Source: Gallionella sp. (lineage in GTDB: Bacteria > Pseudomonadota > Gammaproteobacteria > Burkholderiales > Gallionellaceae). Taken from it: 14,880 nt of DNA. Position 1 is the first letter of the stretch. Each line of letters begins with the position of its first letter. The position numbers were made by a program, and so were the translations under genes. The notes beneath the pieces are model-generated. The model saw only the letters and a program-made list of their open reading frames with translations. It was not told the DNA's origin and did no database searches. Below, piece after piece: positions 14,283-14,880 of the stretch. The stretch covers positions 1 to 14,880 of the forward strand of contig SCPW01000094.1 in the NCBI GenBank assembly GCA_004298605.1, read 5' to 3'.

Positions 14283-14392
14283 CCCTCCCGCAGAAGCTGA
14301 GGTAAACTACTATCGGCAACTCGCCAAGGAAACCATTTCGGTGTCTTAACTTAAACCAAACAGCCTCCACGAAACCCGGGGCGATTCACTGG

Positions 14393-14608
14393 TCAGTCGG
14401 CCTTTGTACGAAGCCAAGTTGTTAGTTTGTCTGGCAGTTTTAACCAAAATGATTCGGCTTCGGGCGGGTTGAGATCAGGCATGGCGGCTACATCCATTTC
14501 TTTTGCCGATTCTACAGTGGCGACTTCTTGGGGTGATTCTTTGCCAGATGATTTATTCACCATATCCCAATAGGCTTCGGTGAGGGTTTTGCTGGAAGTG
14601 ATAACCAT
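14393..14608 (-). CDS. unknown 71-aa protein
   Basis: ATG 14608 is preferred over ATG 14611 because GGAG (14615-14618) is seven rather than four bases away. The product has a polar, acidic N-terminal two-thirds (NKSSGKESPQEVATVESAKEMD...) and a short amphipathic C-terminal helix (SFWLKLPDKLTTWLRTKAD). No family, signal peptide or catalytic motif is recognised. It precedes the CHC2-type remnant on the same strand with a 110-base gap in which I see nothing definite. The good ribosome binding site is the main support. Confidence 0.5.
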   Translation of the reverse strand: MVITSSKTLTEAYWDMVNKSSGKESPQEVATVESAKEMDVAAMPDLNPPEAESFWLKLPDKLTTWLRTKAD

Positions 14609-14778
14609 CATTCATCTCCATGTGTTTGCTAATGACAGGGGCGTAGCGTGCTGTGGCAAAGCAACTTTGGAGCAATGCTATTCGTCGCCGGGCAGCACAT
14701 CGACTATTACGCGCTCGCCCAGCGCGGAAAAAGCTGGATCACCTTGAGTTTTCCGAGTCCATAAAGGCCGACAAAACC

Positions 14779-14810
14779 GCCGCCGCTAGAGACAGCCCGG
14801 CGGCTTTTTT
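14779..14810 (+). terminator. rho-independent terminator
   Basis: GCCGCCG (14779-14785) and CGGCGGC (14798-14804) form a 7-bp GC stem with a 12-base loop, followed by T6. On the minus strand the same stem is followed by GGTTTTG, so it may act weakly in both directions. The flanking region 14612-14778 contains only a weak 29-codon frame and no recognised gene. Confidence 0.7.
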
Positions 14811-14880
14811 ACGTCAAGCAATGTAATGCGGTAAGAACAGCGGTAAGAGCGATGCAGGCGAATCACGCTGCAATCCTCAT

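Noticed and set aside
14675..14764. 29-codon frame MLFVAGQHIDYY... just before the terminator
   Set aside because: Very short, weak ribosome binding site spacing, no recognised family; kept only as part of the terminator region description.

Overview
The window looks like accessory DNA from a proteobacterium, most likely a betaproteobacterium. The reasons are moderately high GC, a TrfA-type (RK2-like) replication initiator, and a tRNA-Arg(ACG) fragment with a GCGCCCG-type acceptor stem. No ordinary housekeeping gene is present. Almost every gene belongs to mobile elements, and the layout reads as pieces of two or three elements placed end to end.

Left part (1-5403), 'element A'. A large minus-strand gene, cut off by the window edge, encodes an SNF2-type helicase with an N-terminal Swt1-type HEPN domain; this is a plausible anti-phage or quality-control protein. 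A 543-base non-coding stretch follows. It holds AT-rich patches, a cluster of CAGCTCAT motifs, and five 16-bp iterons spaced by near-integral helical turns. The iterons end at the stop codon of a minus-strand trfA homologue, so this stretch is a probable replication origin. Divergent from trfA, across a perfect 10-bp inverted repeat, lies a small gene of the kind that precedes this integrase family. It is broken by one missing base. It overlaps the start of a 410-aa tyrosine recombinase.

Junction (5404-5643). Thirty-eight bases after that integrase lies a 48-bp 3' fragment of tRNA-Arg(ACG) on the minus strand. This is an integration scar. Palindromes, repeated GCTAGC and TTTTAACC words and a good sigma-70 promoter follow, leading into a second integrase. 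The orientation of the fragment predicts that the intact tRNA lies to the right of the window, and that the elements were inserted in tandem at the same tRNA.

Middle part (5441 to about 13520), 'element B'. This resembles a phage satellite with its own capsid gene (P4-like or capsid-forming PICI-like). In order it has a tyrosine integrase, an unknown translationally coupled gene, an AlpA/HTH_17 regulator, a small unknown gene, a PrimPol-SF3 primase-helicase, a 22-bp inverted repeat that may be an origin or structured leader, and four small overlapping unknown genes. An HK97-fold major capsid gene follows, then a candidate cos-like site, then the start of a P27-family small terminase. No portal, protease, tail or large terminase gene is visible.

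Right part (about 13520-14880), 'element C'. The small terminase gene is abruptly joined at about 13520 to the 3'-truncated end of an oppositely oriented RepA-like AAA ATPase gene. This ATPase is preceded by an N-terminally truncated CHC2-type zinc-finger protein gene. The two form the remains of another element's replication module. A short unknown minus-strand gene and a rho-independent terminator close the window. The breakpoint at about 13520 and the frameshift near 4078 show that the island has been partly degraded and rearranged.
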